Below, piece by piece: positions 17,452 through 26,333 of a stretch of 64,000 bases of DNA (position 1 is its first letter; every line of letters starts with the position of its first letter). The stretch is taken from positions 4,464,001 through 4,528,000 of the forward strand of contig NC_011740.1 of NCBI RefSeq assembly GCF_000026225.1. Reading direction: 5' to 3'. Under the pieces are notes generated by a model. That model was given only the letters and a program-made list of their open reading frames with translations. It had not been told where the DNA came from and searched no databases. Position numbers and translations under genes: made by a program. The DNA comes from Escherichia fergusonii ATCC 35469. GTDB taxonomy: Bacteria > Pseudomonadota > Gammaproteobacteria > Enterobacterales > Enterobacteriaceae.

Positions 17452-17845
17452 GGCTATCCTCCTCAAGAAGTTGCCTGTCGTTCGCCAGTTCATGCCGGGT
17501 ATGGCGTAATAAAGTAGACTTACGCGCTTTGCGTAACGTCCATATGCCGCCAATCAATGCCAGAACCAGTAGCACGACTGTGGTCGCGATCATCGCATTC
17601 AGACGATATTGCGGATCAACTGCCCAGATGATCAGCACCATCAGGCTCATGAGTCCAAATGCAGCGAAAAGCATCGTGAGGCCAAGCATCAATAACAACT
17701 GAAAGAGATTTGCTTTTTCTTCTTCCAGTTCCACCACTGCCAGGCGCAGTCGTGTTTCAACCATCTCAACGATAATCGTGACAATTCGCTGCCCGATACC
17801 CAGAACGCTTTTACCGGGTCCTTGTGCGTGTTGAGTGTCCGCCAT
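17441..17845 (-). CDS. yqjE: Phage-holin-III-like inner-membrane protein YqjE
   Basis: 134-residue protein with two hydrophobic segments (LFQLLLMLGLTMLFAAFGLM and ATTVVLLVLALIGGIW) flanked by charged ends. It belongs to the holin superfamily III domain family of unknown function. The start at 17845 (MADTQHAQ) lies 2 bp after the yqjD stop codon; an upstream Met at 17914 is inside yqjD. The pair with YqjD suggests a membrane-associated ribosome or stationary-phase role. Confidence 0.9.
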   Translation of the reverse strand: MADTQHAQGPGKSVLGIGQRIVTIIVEMVETRLRLAVVELEEEKANLFQLLLMLGLTMLFAAFGLMSLMVLIIWAVDPQYRLNAMIATTVVLLVLALIGGIWTLRKARKSTLLRHTRHELANDRQLLEEDSRER

Positions 17846-17847
17846 AA

Positions 17848-18153
17848 TTAACGACGCGACAGTAGAACGCCCAGCACAAGGCCTACGGCCGCGCCAATAC
17901 CTACGCCAGTCCATGGATTTTCACGGACATATTCGTCCGCTCGCGCTGCCGCTTCCCGGGTCTGTTTAGCAATGGCATCGCCAGTTTCGCCCAGGCGATA
18001 ACGGCTCTCTTTTAGTGCCTGTTCAGCTTTGCTACGAATCTTACTCAACTCTTCTTTCGACTTCTCGCCAGAGGAGCTAAGCACCTCTTCCAGCGTATCG
18101 GCCAGGGATTTCAACTCAGCACGCAGATGTTCCGTAGTGTGTTCTTTCGACAT
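17848..18153 (-). CDS. yqjD: Membrane-anchored ribosome-binding protein YqjD
   Basis: 101-residue DUF883/ElaB-family protein. A long charged helical N-terminal region (about residues 1-75) precedes a C-terminal transmembrane anchor (PWTGVGIGAAVGLVLGVLLS) ending in RR. E. coli YqjD binds 70S and 100S ribosomes in stationary phase and tethers them to the inner membrane. Full length, well spaced from yqjC. Confidence 0.93.
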   Translation of the reverse strand: MSKEHTTEHLRAELKSLADTLEEVLSSSGEKSKEELSKIRSKAEQALKESRYRLGETGDAIAKQTREAAARADEYVRENPWTGVGIGAAVGLVLGVLLSRR

Positions 18154-18190
18154 AGTATTCTCCAGGTGAGTATGTAGTGATGGTTGATAA

Positions 18191-18559
18191 TCAGTAGCTA
18201 CGCGCTTCCAGTTCCTTCAGCTCTTTTTCCGCTTCGGCAAGTTTATGCTCGCGTTTCTTAATTTTATCCGCATCGCCTTTTTGTTTTGCCTCACGCAGAT
18301 CACGCTGGCGTTCGGTGATCTCTTCTTTCTGCTCAGCAATTTTTTCCTGATGGTCTGCACGCAGTTTGCTGTCTGTACAATTTGCCCGCACTTCACTGAG
18401 CGCTCTTTTCAGACCATTAATGCGGTTCTGATTATTGTGCTTCTCGGCGTAGCTGATTTCCTTTTGGATATCCTGCTCTTTTTGCTGGCACAGCGTGTTG
18501 GCATAGCTGCCTGCACTGAGTGTGAAAAGGGATAAAACTAAAGCAATACGGTATTTCAT
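18191..18559 (-). CDS. yqjC: Periplasmic DUF1090 protein YqjC
   Basis: 122-residue secreted protein. A signal peptide (MKYRIALVLSLFTLSAGSYA, cleavage after Ala20) precedes a highly charged, coiled-coil-prone domain rich in K, E and R (KEEITERQRDLREAKQKGDA). Two cysteines (C23 and C61) may form a disulfide. Start 18559 is chosen for the signal peptide; the in-frame Met at 18676 is spurious. Function unknown. Confidence 0.9.
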   Translation of the reverse strand: MKYRIALVLSLFTLSAGSYANTLCQQKEQDIQKEISYAEKHNNQNRINGLKRALSEVRANCTDSKLRADHQEKIAEQKEEITERQRDLREAKQKGDADKIKKREHKLAEAEKELKELEARSY

Positions 18560-18706
18560 TCCTGAACTTTCCATTGTGTTTCGTCCCCGGAAACGGGGTG
18601 CGATGATCCAGACCAATAAGGCGGTTAAGTTAACAACCGCCTTATTAATCATAGTCAGTAAACGGGGAATCACCAAAGCGGGTGATATGATTCGGATTTT
18701 TGGAGG

Positions 18707-19090
18707 TTATCCGAAGCGGTGAGACGTGTCTCGCAACAGTGAAAGCCACTGAGATGCCTGATTATCTTCATCTTGCTGAGCAATGATATAACCGTGCGGG
18801 AAGGTACGGTCTAAAACTACTTTTGCGGCGGCGCTTTGGGCGCTGGAGTCGAAGGTAATCAGGAGGGTGTCGTTTTTAGGCGTGATACTTTTGAAGCGAA
18901 TACCATTGGCATCCAGATGATGCCAGACCGAAAATCCGTCTGGCATTGTCGTGCCCTGGTTAATGGCGCGAATCGCCAATGTTGACTCCTGATGGCGAAA
19001 AGCAGACCAGAGCAAAAGCGTTATACCAAGCAGTACAATCGCGGAGGTTGTCCATGTCATTTGGCGAAGCGTTACGCGTGGTAGCTGCAT
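18707..19090 (-). CDS. mzrA: EnvZ/OmpR modulator MzrA
   Basis: 127-residue inner-membrane protein with one N-terminal membrane helix (TTSAIVLLGITLLLWSAF, about residues 14-31) and a periplasmic domain. It binds EnvZ and raises OmpR phosphorylation, linking CpxA/R and EnvZ/OmpR signalling. It lies 3 bp downstream of yqjA, with which it is co-transcribed. Confidence 0.92.
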   Translation of the reverse strand: MQLPRVTLRQMTWTTSAIVLLGITLLLWSAFRHQESTLAIRAINQGTTMPDGFSVWHHLDANGIRFKSITPKNDTLLITFDSSAQSAAAKVVLDRTFPHGYIIAQQDEDNQASQWLSLLRDTSHRFG

Positions 19091-19093
19091 CCT

Positions 19094-19756
19094 TTATCCC
19101 CGATTTCCGTATTTCTTTTTCCATAGAACAACCAGAGAACCTGCTAACCCAAACAGCAACAACACCACGGGTAACAGCATCAGACATGACATGAGCTGGT
19201 CTTCATATTTCAGGAAGACCGGCGTTTTACCTAACAAATAACCCAGCGTCGTGAGGATCAACACCCATAACAGCCCACTCATCCAGTTAAAGAACTGGAA
19301 ACGTGCGTTATTGAGGCCCGATAAACCGGCGATGGTGGGTAGCAACGTACGGACAAAAGCAATAAAACGACCGATCAGTAATGCGGAAAGCCCATGCTTA
19401 TGGAAGAGATGATGCGCACGCTGGTGATAATGCGCAGGAAGATGCGACAACCAGTTCTGCACTGTTCGGGTATTCCCTAACCAGCGTCCCTGGATATAAC
19501 TCAACCAACAGCCAAGGCTTGCTGCGGCGGTCAGTAACATAATGGTTTGCGGATAGCCCATTGCGCCTTTGGCAATCAACACGCCAACTAAAATAAGCAA
19601 ACTGTCGCCGGGTAAAAAGGCTGCGGGGAGCAGGCCATTTTCCAGGAACAAAATAACAAATAATACAAAGTAGAGCATGCCAATCATGGAAGGATTGGCC
19701 AGGGTTTCAAAATCCTGAGCCCACAAGGCGTTCAGCAATTGAGTCAAAAGTTCCAT
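19094..19756 (-). CDS. yqjA: DedA-family membrane transporter YqjA
   Basis: 220-residue inner-membrane DedA protein needed for proton-motive-force maintenance, alkaline tolerance and drug-efflux function together with YghB. The acidic residue in LFLENGLLPAAFLPGDSLL and the GRFIAFVRTLLPTIAG arginine motif of the family are present. First gene of yqjA-mzrA. Full length. Confidence 0.93.
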   Translation of the reverse strand: MELLTQLLNALWAQDFETLANPSMIGMLYFVLFVILFLENGLLPAAFLPGDSLLILVGVLIAKGAMGYPQTIMLLTAAASLGCWLSYIQGRWLGNTRTVQNWLSHLPAHYHQRAHHLFHKHGLSALLIGRFIAFVRTLLPTIAGLSGLNNARFQFFNWMSGLLWVLILTTLGYLLGKTPVFLKYEDQLMSCLMLLPVVLLLFGLAGSLVVLWKKKYGNRG

Positions 19757-20101
19757 TCAGTATTCCTGGTAAATCGGTTAACGTCATGCCGGTTTCTGTA
19801 CAATGTTTAGCCGCGACATTATTGATATTGTTGTCTTTTGCGGTCCGAAACATATAAGCGGCCTGAACTAATCCTTGTTAAATGGTTAAGTAAGTAAACA
19901 CTCAAAATCATCGCGTCGAATTGCATCTGATTGTAACAAAGGTCAAGGAAGTCCGTTACAGAAATTACATGTCCGTGGAGTCTGATTTTGCTCATCACAA
20001 GGGAGTGAGGCGAGAGGATTTACACAGGCTGACACTTTATACTTAACGCTTACTGAATCAGACCAACAGGCGCATTGCTACGCCTGTTCACTGCACTGTA
20101 G
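19757..20101. other. yqjA-exuR intergenic region
   Basis: 345 bp without a credible ORF between the yqjA promoter and the exuR stop codon. It contains the yqjA-mzrA promoter region, known in E. coli to respond to CpxR; GTTAAGTAAGTAAACAC at about 19883 is a weak CpxR-like candidate. No clear exuR terminator was seen. Confidence 0.4.
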
Positions 20102-20878
20102 TTACTTGCTGGTGCTGGTGGCGGGATCGAGATGTACCACTGGGTTTTCCGCAAAAAGATAGCGGTCAGCATTGAACTCAAAATCATCGCTGGTTTCGTT
20201 AAATAACATCACTTTGGTGTTTTCAAGGTGCTGCCACATTGCCAGTTTGGCGGCGTTAGGATCTTTACGGATGAGCGCCTTGAGGATCTTGTCATGATCG
20301 TCACACCAGTTATCAACGGTGCGGGTATCGATATGCTCGTGTAATTTTTTCCAGTACGGGTTATGAGTACGCTGGATCCACATTTTTTCGACAATTGCCG
20401 CCAGTGCTGAGTTTTGTGTTGCTAATGCCACCTGGACATGAAACTTGAGATCCCACTCAGAATCACGGAAGCATTGCTCGTTACGCGCATTCTCCTGAAT
20501 CGCCATCAGTTTCATGATGTCTTGCTTCGTCACCTGAGTCGCCGCGAACTCAGCAATATTGCTTTCAATTAACTGACGGGCTTGCAGTAACTCGAAGGGG
20601 CCGTAGTTAGCAAACTCAAGCGATTCATCGGTTGGTTGATGATGGCGAGGATGATTAGACACGACATGAATGCCGGAGCCTTTACGCACTTCAACGTAGC
20701 CTTCCACTTCCAGCATAATGATGGCTTCGCGCACCACTGTGCGGCTAACGTTTTTCTCTTCAGCAATAAAGCGTTCAGCGGGAAGTTTATCACCCACCAA
20801 ATAAACGCCTTGCTCAATGCGCTCTTTCAGATCAGCAGCAAGTTGTTGATACAAACGACGTGGTTCGGTGATTTCCAT
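20102..20878 (-). CDS. exuR: Hexuronate regulon repressor ExuR
   Basis: 258-residue GntR/FadR-subfamily repressor of exuT, uxaCA and uxuAB that is released by galacturonate and glucuronate. The N-terminal winged helix (about residues 1-73, including VSRTVVREAIIMLEVEGYVEV) is followed by an all-helical FCD effector domain. Full length. It is separated from exuT by the exuT terminator and its own promoter. Confidence 0.94.
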   Translation of the reverse strand: MEITEPRRLYQQLAADLKERIEQGVYLVGDKLPAERFIAEEKNVSRTVVREAIIMLEVEGYVEVRKGSGIHVVSNHPRHHQPTDESLEFANYGPFELLQARQLIESNIAEFAATQVTKQDIMKLMAIQENARNEQCFRDSEWDLKFHVQVALATQNSALAAIVEKMWIQRTHNPYWKKLHEHIDTRTVDNWCDDHDKILKALIRKDPNAAKLAMWQHLENTKVMLFNETSDDFEFNADRYLFAENPVVHLDPATSTSK

Positions 20879-20904
20879 ATGCGCTCCAGGCAGGGTATGG
20901 CAGA

Positions 20905-20928
20905 CTACATTTGTTATACCACTTTTGC
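20905..20928. promoter_or_regulatory. ExuR-type operator at exuR promoter
   Basis: ATTTGTTATACCACTTT (20909-20925) resembles the ExuR palindrome TTGGTATACCAA, suggesting autoregulation. Confidence 0.5.
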
Positions 20929-20951
20929 CAGATAGTCTCTACATATCAGAA

Positions 20952-20979
20952 TAAAAAGCCGCCTCTAAAAGGCGGCTTC
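20952..20979 (-). terminator. exuT terminator
   Basis: On the minus strand GCCGCCT and AGGCGGC form a stem around TTTAG or similar, followed by TTTTTATTC. Confidence 0.85.
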
Positions 20980-21002
20980 GTCATTACAGCTTACATCTGG
21001 CG

Positions 21003-22301
21003 TTAATGTTGCGGTGCGGGATCGTTATGTGTTTCCTGCGCCACCTCAATCGCCGGTTTGTTCTGCAATACCGTCCAGATAACCAGTGCCCCCAGTAGGT
21101 CGAATACCGCAAGTACTGCGAACAGCGGGCTAAAGCCGATAGTGTCAGCCAGTGCACCAACCACCAGAGCAAACAGCGTACTTGCCAGCCATGCAGACAT
21201 CCCGGTCAGACCATTTGCCGTTGCCACTTCGTTACGACCGAATACATCAGAAGAGAGGGTAATCAGCGCGCCAGACAGAGCCTGGTGAGCAAAACCACCG
21301 ACACACAGCAGCATAATTGCTACATACGGGTTGGTGAACAGGCCGATCATACCCGGGCCAATCATCAGTACCGCACCCATGGTCACAACCAGTTTACGGG
21401 AAACAATCAGGTTCACACCAAACCAACGCTGGAACAGTGGCGGCAGGTAACCACCGAGGATACAGCCAAGGTCAGCAAACAGCATTGGCATCCAGGCGAA
21501 CATCGCGATCTCTTTCAGGTTAAAGCCGTAAACTTTAAACATGAACAGCGGGATCCACGCGTTAAAAGTACCCCAGGCCGGTTCTGCCAGGAAACGCGGC
21601 AGCGCGATACCCCAGAACTGACGGTTACGCAGGATCTGACCAACGGACATTTTCTTCGCCGTGCTCACCTGGTGCTGGGCTTCCTGACCATTAATAATGT
21701 AGTCGCGTTCTTCATCAGTCAGATGCTTCTGGTCGCGCGGATGCTTGTAGAAAATCAGCCATGCCATCGCCCAGATAAAGCTCAGCGCACCGGAGAGAAT
21801 GAACGCCATCTGCCAGCTGTGCATTACAATGGCCCAAACGACCAGCGGCGGAGCAATCATCGCACCAATGGAAGATCCCACGTTAAAGTAACCGACCGCG
21901 ATAGAACGCTCTTTTGCCGGGAACCATTCAGAGCTGGCTTTCAGACCCGCCGGGATCATTGCTGCTTCTGCGGCACCAACGGCACCACGTGCAATTGCCA
22001 GACCACCCCAGCTGCCAGCCAGCGCCGTGGCACCACAGAAAACCGCCCACAATACCGCAAACATTGCATAACCGATCTTCGTACCAAGCACGTCCAGTAC
22101 GTAGCCAGCAACAGGTTGCATGACCGTATAAGCCGCAGAATACGCTGCGATGATATAGGAATACTGTTGGGTGGAGATGTTTAACTCTTCCATCAGAGTT
22201 GGTGCAGCTGCCGCCACAGTGTTACGCGTCAGGTAGCCAAGCACGGTGCCAAGCGTCACCAGTGCAATCATGTACCAACGTAACCCTTTAATTTTACGCA
22301 T
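21003..22301 (-). CDS. exuT: Hexuronate/proton symporter ExuT
   Basis: 432-residue major-facilitator transporter of the anion-cation symporter group, importing glucuronate and galacturonate. Twelve hydrophobic segments are apparent, and typical ACS motifs such as RNTVAAAAPTLMEEL and ARGAVGAAEAAMIPAG are present. The start at 22301 (MRKIKGLRW) is preferred to Met at 22313. It is divergent from uxaC with a 471-bp control region. Confidence 0.95.
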   Translation of the reverse strand: MRKIKGLRWYMIALVTLGTVLGYLTRNTVAAAAPTLMEELNISTQQYSYIIAAYSAAYTVMQPVAGYVLDVLGTKIGYAMFAVLWAVFCGATALAGSWGGLAIARGAVGAAEAAMIPAGLKASSEWFPAKERSIAVGYFNVGSSIGAMIAPPLVVWAIVMHSWQMAFILSGALSFIWAMAWLIFYKHPRDQKHLTDEERDYIINGQEAQHQVSTAKKMSVGQILRNRQFWGIALPRFLAEPAWGTFNAWIPLFMFKVYGFNLKEIAMFAWMPMLFADLGCILGGYLPPLFQRWFGVNLIVSRKLVVTMGAVLMIGPGMIGLFTNPYVAIMLLCVGGFAHQALSGALITLSSDVFGRNEVATANGLTGMSAWLASTLFALVVGALADTIGFSPLFAVLAVFDLLGALVIWTVLQNKPAIEVAQETHNDPAPQH

Positions 22302-22772
22302 GTAAAACCTCATCGTGAATTATTGCCGCCATGTGTGCGGTCATCTTCCTGCGCGAAGCAGTGGATTCTGTTACAACCGGGTAACCTAAAAAAAACCGGT
22401 ACCCCCCGAACGTTGCCTTAGGTGTCAGTGCTAATTCGGCGTCCGTACCGGTGAAATTCGATTCATGAATGAATCAGCAATTTTGCATTCAGTCGGTGTA
22501 TATATCGCGACGGCAGAAAGATAACTTGTCATACAACTTTAAAAGGTGAGTGCCATCACAAATGTGTGAATCTTTGTGTGGACATTGTCAGGCTGCGTCA
22601 ATGCCAGAACTGGCGCGGCCTGCGGCGTGATTTACTACTTTGAGGGTAATTTTTTTGTTCAGGTTTATTGATCTAACTCACGAAAATAGCTTCGGACTAT
22701 GGAAATTGGTGTGATAACTTTGTCAGCATCGCTATATAAGCAAGCTGACTCACTCGTGAGAGGAAGACGATA
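22302..22772. promoter_or_regulatory. exuT-uxaC divergent control region with CRP site and ExuR-like operator
   Basis: No gene is visible in these 471 bp. GGTGA-GTGCCA-TCACA at 22545-22560 is a good CRP site. AAATTGGTGTGATAACTTT at 22703-22721, close to the uxaC start, is an ExuR-like half-degenerate palindrome. A stretch rich in GGTACC-like inverted repeats at about 22392-22460 may add ExuR or secondary structure. This fits catabolite activation and uronate induction of both transcripts. Confidence 0.65.
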
Positions 22773-24185
22773 ATGACTCCGTTTATGACTGAAGATTTCC
22801 TGTTAGATACCGAATTTGCCCGCCGCCTGTACCATGAATACGCCAAAGATCAGCCGATTTTTGACTACCACTGCCATTTGCCACCGCAGCAAATCGCGGA
22901 AGACTACCGTTTCAAAAACCTGTATGACATTTGGCTGAAAGGCGATCACTATAAATGGCGTGCAATGCGTACTAACGGTGTGGCAGAGCGTCTGTGTACT
23001 GGCGACGCATCTGACCGTGAGAAATTTGACGCATGGGCGGCAACGGTTCCTCACACTATCGGCAACCCGTTATACCACTGGACGCACCTGGAGCTGCGTC
23101 GCCCATTTGGTATTACAGGTAAACTGCTTTCTCCTTCTACTGCTGATGAAATCTGGAATCAGTGTAACGAACTGCTGGCACAGGATAACTTCTCTGCGCG
23201 CGGCATCATGCAGCAGATGAACGTGAAAATGGTCGGCACCACCGACGATCCGATCGATTCTCTGGAGCATCACGCAGAGATCGCCAAAGACGGCTCTTTC
23301 ACCATTAAAGTGCTGCCGAGCTGGCGTCCGGACAAAGCCTTCAACATCGAACAGGCGACCTTTAATGACTACATGGCGAAGCTGGGTGAAGTTTCCGATA
23401 CGGACATTCGCCGCTTTGCTGATCTGCAAACTGCCCTGACCAAACGTCTGGATCACTTCGCCGCTCACGGCTGTAAAGTGTCTGACCACGCGCTGGACGT
23501 GGTGATGTTTGCAGAAGCGAACGAAGCGGAGCTGGACAGCATCCTGGCGCGCCGTCTGGCTGGCGAAACCCTGAGCGAGCACGAAGTGGCACAGTTCAAA
23601 ACTGCGGTGCTGGTGTTCCTTGGTGCCGAATACGCGCGTCGCGGTTGGGTGCAGCAGTACCACATTGGCGCGCTGCGTAATAACAACCTGCGTCAGTTCA
23701 AACTGCTGGGGCCGGATGTAGGCTTTGACTCCATTAATGACCGTCCGATGGCGGAAGAGTTGTCCAAGCTGCTGAGCAAACAGAACGAAGAAAACCTGCT
23801 ACCGAAAACTATTCTCTACTGCCTGAACCCGCGCGATAACGAAGTGCTGGGCACCATGATCGGTAACTTCCAGGGCGAAGGTATGCCGGGCAAAATGCAG
23901 TTCGGTTCCGGCTGGTGGTTTAACGACCAGAAAGACGGTATGGAACGTCAGATGACTCAACTGGCGCAGCTCGGTCTGCTGAGCCGCTTTGTCGGTATGC
24001 TGACTGACAGCCGTAGCTTCCTGTCATACACCCGTCACGAATACTTCCGCCGTATTCTGTGCCAGATGATCGGTCGCTGGGTGGAAGCGGGCGAAGCACC
24101 GGCGGACATCAACCTGCTGGGCGAGATGGTGAAAAATATTTGCTTTAACAATGCGCGTGACTACTTCGCCATTGAACTGAACTAA
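22773..24185 (+). CDS. uxaC: Uronate isomerase
   Basis: 470-residue amidohydrolase-superfamily isomerase that converts glucuronate to fructuronate and galacturonate to tagaturonate. The metal-binding HxH motif is DYHCHLPPQQIA near residue 32, and the conserved LTDSRSFLSYTRHEYFRRI lies near the C-terminus. Length equals K-12 UxaC. GAGAGGAAG precedes the ATG. uxaA follows after 14 bp in one operon. Confidence 0.96.
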   Translation: MTPFMTEDFLLDTEFARRLYHEYAKDQPIFDYHCHLPPQQIAEDYRFKNLYDIWLKGDHYKWRAMRTNGVAERLCTGDASDREKFDAWAATVPHTIGNPLYHWTHLELRRPFGITGKLLSPSTADEIWNQCNELLAQDNFSARGIMQQMNVKMVGTTDDPIDSLEHHAEIAKDGSFTIKVLPSWRPDKAFNIEQATFNDYMAKLGEVSDTDIRRFADLQTALTKRLDHFAAHGCKVSDHALDVVMFAEANEAELDSILARRLAGETLSEHEVAQFKTAVLVFLGAEYARRGWVQQYHIGALRNNNLRQFKLLGPDVGFDSINDRPMAEELSKLLSKQNEENLLPKTILYCLNPRDNEVLGTMIGNFQGEGMPGKMQFGSGWWFNDQKDGMERQMTQLAQLGLLSRFVGMLTDSRSFLSYTRHEYFRRILCQMIGRWVEAGEAPADINLLGEMVKNICFNNARDYFAIELN

Positions 24186-24199
24186 GGTCTGGGGTTGAT

Positions 24200-25687
24200 A
24201 TGCAATACATCAAGATCCATGCGCTGGATAACGTCGCGGTCGCTTTAGCTGATTTGGCTGAAGGCACAGAAGTCAGTGTCGATAACCAGACTGTTACGCT
24301 GCGCCAGGATGTTGCTCGTGGACATAAATTTGCGTTAACGGATATCGCAAAAGGGGCCAACGTCATTAAATATGGCCTGCCGATTGGTTATGCATTGGCG
24401 GATATTGCGGCGGGGGAACACGTTCACGCCCACAATACGCGCACGAATCTGAGCGATCTGGATCAGTATCGCTATCAACCTGATTTTCAGGATCTGCCTG
24501 CGCAAGCGGCAGATCGTGAAGTGCAGATCTATCGTCGCGCTAACGGCGATGTCGGGGTGCGTAACGAGCTGTGGATCCTGCCAACCGTAGGCTGTGTCAA
24601 CGGCATCGCACGACAGATCCAGAACCGTTTTCTGAAAGAGACCAACAACGCCGAAGGCACTGACGGCGTGTTCCTCTTCAGCCACACCTACGGCTGCTCG
24701 CAGCTGGGTGACGATCACATCAATACCCGCACCATGCTGCAAAACATGGTGCGCCACCCGAACGCAGGCGCGGTGCTGGTAATTGGTCTGGGCTGTGAAA
24801 ACAACCAGGTTGCCGCATTCCGTGAAACGCTGGGTGATATCGATCCTGAACGCGTTCATTTCATGATTTGCCAACAGCAGGATGATGAGATCGAAGCCGG
24901 GATCGAGCATTTGCATCAGTTGTATAACGTGATGCGCAACGACAAGCGCGAGCCGGGCAAACTCAGCGAACTGAAGTTTGGTCTGGAATGTGGTGGTTCT
25001 GACGGTCTTTCTGGTATTACCGCTAACCCAATGCTGGGGCGTTTCTCTGACTACGTAATTGCTAACGGCGGTACTACCGTACTAACCGAAGTGCCGGAGA
25101 TGTTTGGCGCAGAGCAGTTACTGATGAGTCATTGCCGCGACGAAGCAACGTTTGAAAAACTGGTCACCATGGTCAATGACTTCAAGCAGTACTTTATTGC
25201 GCATGACCAGCCGATATACGAAAACCCATCACCGGGGAACAAAGCGGGCGGTATTACCACACTGGAAGACAAATCCCTCGGCTGTACACAAAAAGCGGGT
25301 TCCAGCAAAGTGGTTGACGTGCTGCGTTACGGCGAGCGTCTGAAAACGCCGGGGCTAAACTTGTTAAGTGCGCCGGGTAACGATGCCGTAGCGACCAGCG
25401 CCCTGGCGGGTGCGGGCTGCCATATGGTGCTGTTCAGTACTGGTCGTGGTACGCCGTATGGTGGATTTGTGCCAACGGTGAAAATCGCCACCAACAGTGA
25501 ACTGGCGGCGAAGAAAAAACACTGGATCGACTTTGACGCTGGTCAGCTGATCCACGGTAAAGCGATGCCGCAGTTGCTGGAAGAATTTATCGACACTATT
25601 GTTGAGTTTGCCAACGGTAAGCAAACCTGCAACGAGCGTAATGACTTCCGAGAACTGGCAATTTTTAAAAGCGGCGTAACGCTATAA
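24200..25687 (+). CDS. uxaA: Altronate dehydratase
   Basis: 495-residue iron-dependent dehydratase that converts D-altronate to 2-keto-3-deoxygluconate. It has an N-terminal SAF domain (about residues 1-95) and UxaA/GarD catalytic blocks GCENNQ, LECGGSDGLSGITANP and NPSPGNKAGGI. It is paralogous to GarD at 8846-10417. UxaB, needed between UxaC and UxaA, is not encoded in this window, as expected for E. coli. Confidence 0.96.
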   Translation: MQYIKIHALDNVAVALADLAEGTEVSVDNQTVTLRQDVARGHKFALTDIAKGANVIKYGLPIGYALADIAAGEHVHAHNTRTNLSDLDQYRYQPDFQDLPAQAADREVQIYRRANGDVGVRNELWILPTVGCVNGIARQIQNRFLKETNNAEGTDGVFLFSHTYGCSQLGDDHINTRTMLQNMVRHPNAGAVLVIGLGCENNQVAAFRETLGDIDPERVHFMICQQQDDEIEAGIEHLHQLYNVMRNDKREPGKLSELKFGLECGGSDGLSGITANPMLGRFSDYVIANGGTTVLTEVPEMFGAEQLLMSHCRDEATFEKLVTMVNDFKQYFIAHDQPIYENPSPGNKAGGITTLEDKSLGCTQKAGSSKVVDVLRYGERLKTPGLNLLSAPGNDAVATSALAGAGCHMVLFSTGRGTPYGGFVPTVKIATNSELAAKKKHWIDFDAGQLIHGKAMPQLLEEFIDTIVEFANGKQTCNERNDFRELAIFKSGVTL

Positions 25688-25702
25688 ACCTGATATATTT
25701 TA

Positions 25703-25742
25703 ATAAACGGCGTTTCATTTATTGAATCGCCGTTTATTTTTC
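25703..25742 (+). terminator. uxaCA terminator
   Basis: AAACGGCG and CGCCGTTT pair around TTTCATTTATTGAAT and are followed by ATTTTT. Confidence 0.8.
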
Positions 25743-25763
25743 CATTACTGACAAGGATCTTCC

Positions 25764-26330
25764 ATGACCGTCTACTGGTTGGCCCAGGGGGTTGGCGTCA
25801 TAGCCTTTCTGATTGGGATCACCACCTTCTTCAACCGCGATGAGCGTCGCTTCAAAGTACAGCTTTCCATCTACAGTGTATTTATTGGCATACATTTTTT
25901 TCTGCTGGGGGTATTTCCTGCTGGAGCCAGTTCTATTCTTAATGCTATTCGTACGTTAATTACTTTACGTACGCGTAGTCTGTGGGTTATGGCGATATTT
26001 ATCGTTTTGACAGGTGGCTTTGGTCTGGCGAAGTTTCAGCACCCAATGGAATTACTACCCGTAGTCGGTACTGTCATCAGTACCTGGGCATTATTTCGCT
26101 TTAAAGGCCTGACTATGCGCTGTGTGATGTGGTTCTCCACCTGTTGCTGGTTAACTCACAATATTTGGGCTGGATCGATTGGTGGCACGATGATTGAAGG
26201 AAGCTTTCTGCTGATGAACGGCCTGAACATTATTCGTTTCTGGCGTATGCAGAAGAGAGGAATTGACCCGTTTATCGTCGAGAAAAACAAGCAAGAAAAA
26301 GCCCCTTCCGCTGTAGACGAAAGGGGCTAA
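25764..26330 (+). CDS. ygjV: Inner-membrane protein YgjV
   Basis: 188-residue YgjV-family membrane protein of unknown function with about five or six hydrophobic helices (VGVIAFLIGITTF, LSIYSVFIGIHFFLLG and others) and a charged C-terminal tail (KNKQEKAPSAVDERG). The last codons encode part of the sstT terminator hairpin, so the 3' end is under dual constraint. Confidence 0.9.
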   Translation: MTVYWLAQGVGVIAFLIGITTFFNRDERRFKVQLSIYSVFIGIHFFLLGVFPAGASSILNAIRTLITLRTRSLWVMAIFIVLTGGFGLAKFQHPMELLPVVGTVISTWALFRFKGLTMRCVMWFSTCCWLTHNIWAGSIGGTMIEGSFLLMNGLNIIRFWRMQKRGIDPFIVEKNKQEKAPSAVDERG

Positions 26331-26331
26331 G
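26298..26331 (-). terminator. sstT terminator, inside the ygjV 3' end
   Basis: On the minus strand GCCCCTTTCG and a matching GAAGGGGC arm, followed by TTTTTC, form an intrinsic terminator. It lies entirely inside the last codons of convergent ygjV. Confidence 0.8.
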
Positions 26332-26333
26332 AT

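Noticed and set aside
21285..22184. 299-codon plus-strand ORF antisense to exuT
   Set aside because: It is a shadow of exuT with basic, low-complexity composition and no start signals.
23070..23663. 197-codon ORF antisense to uxaC
   Set aside because: It follows codon structure of uxaC on the other strand; no ribosome site or domain.
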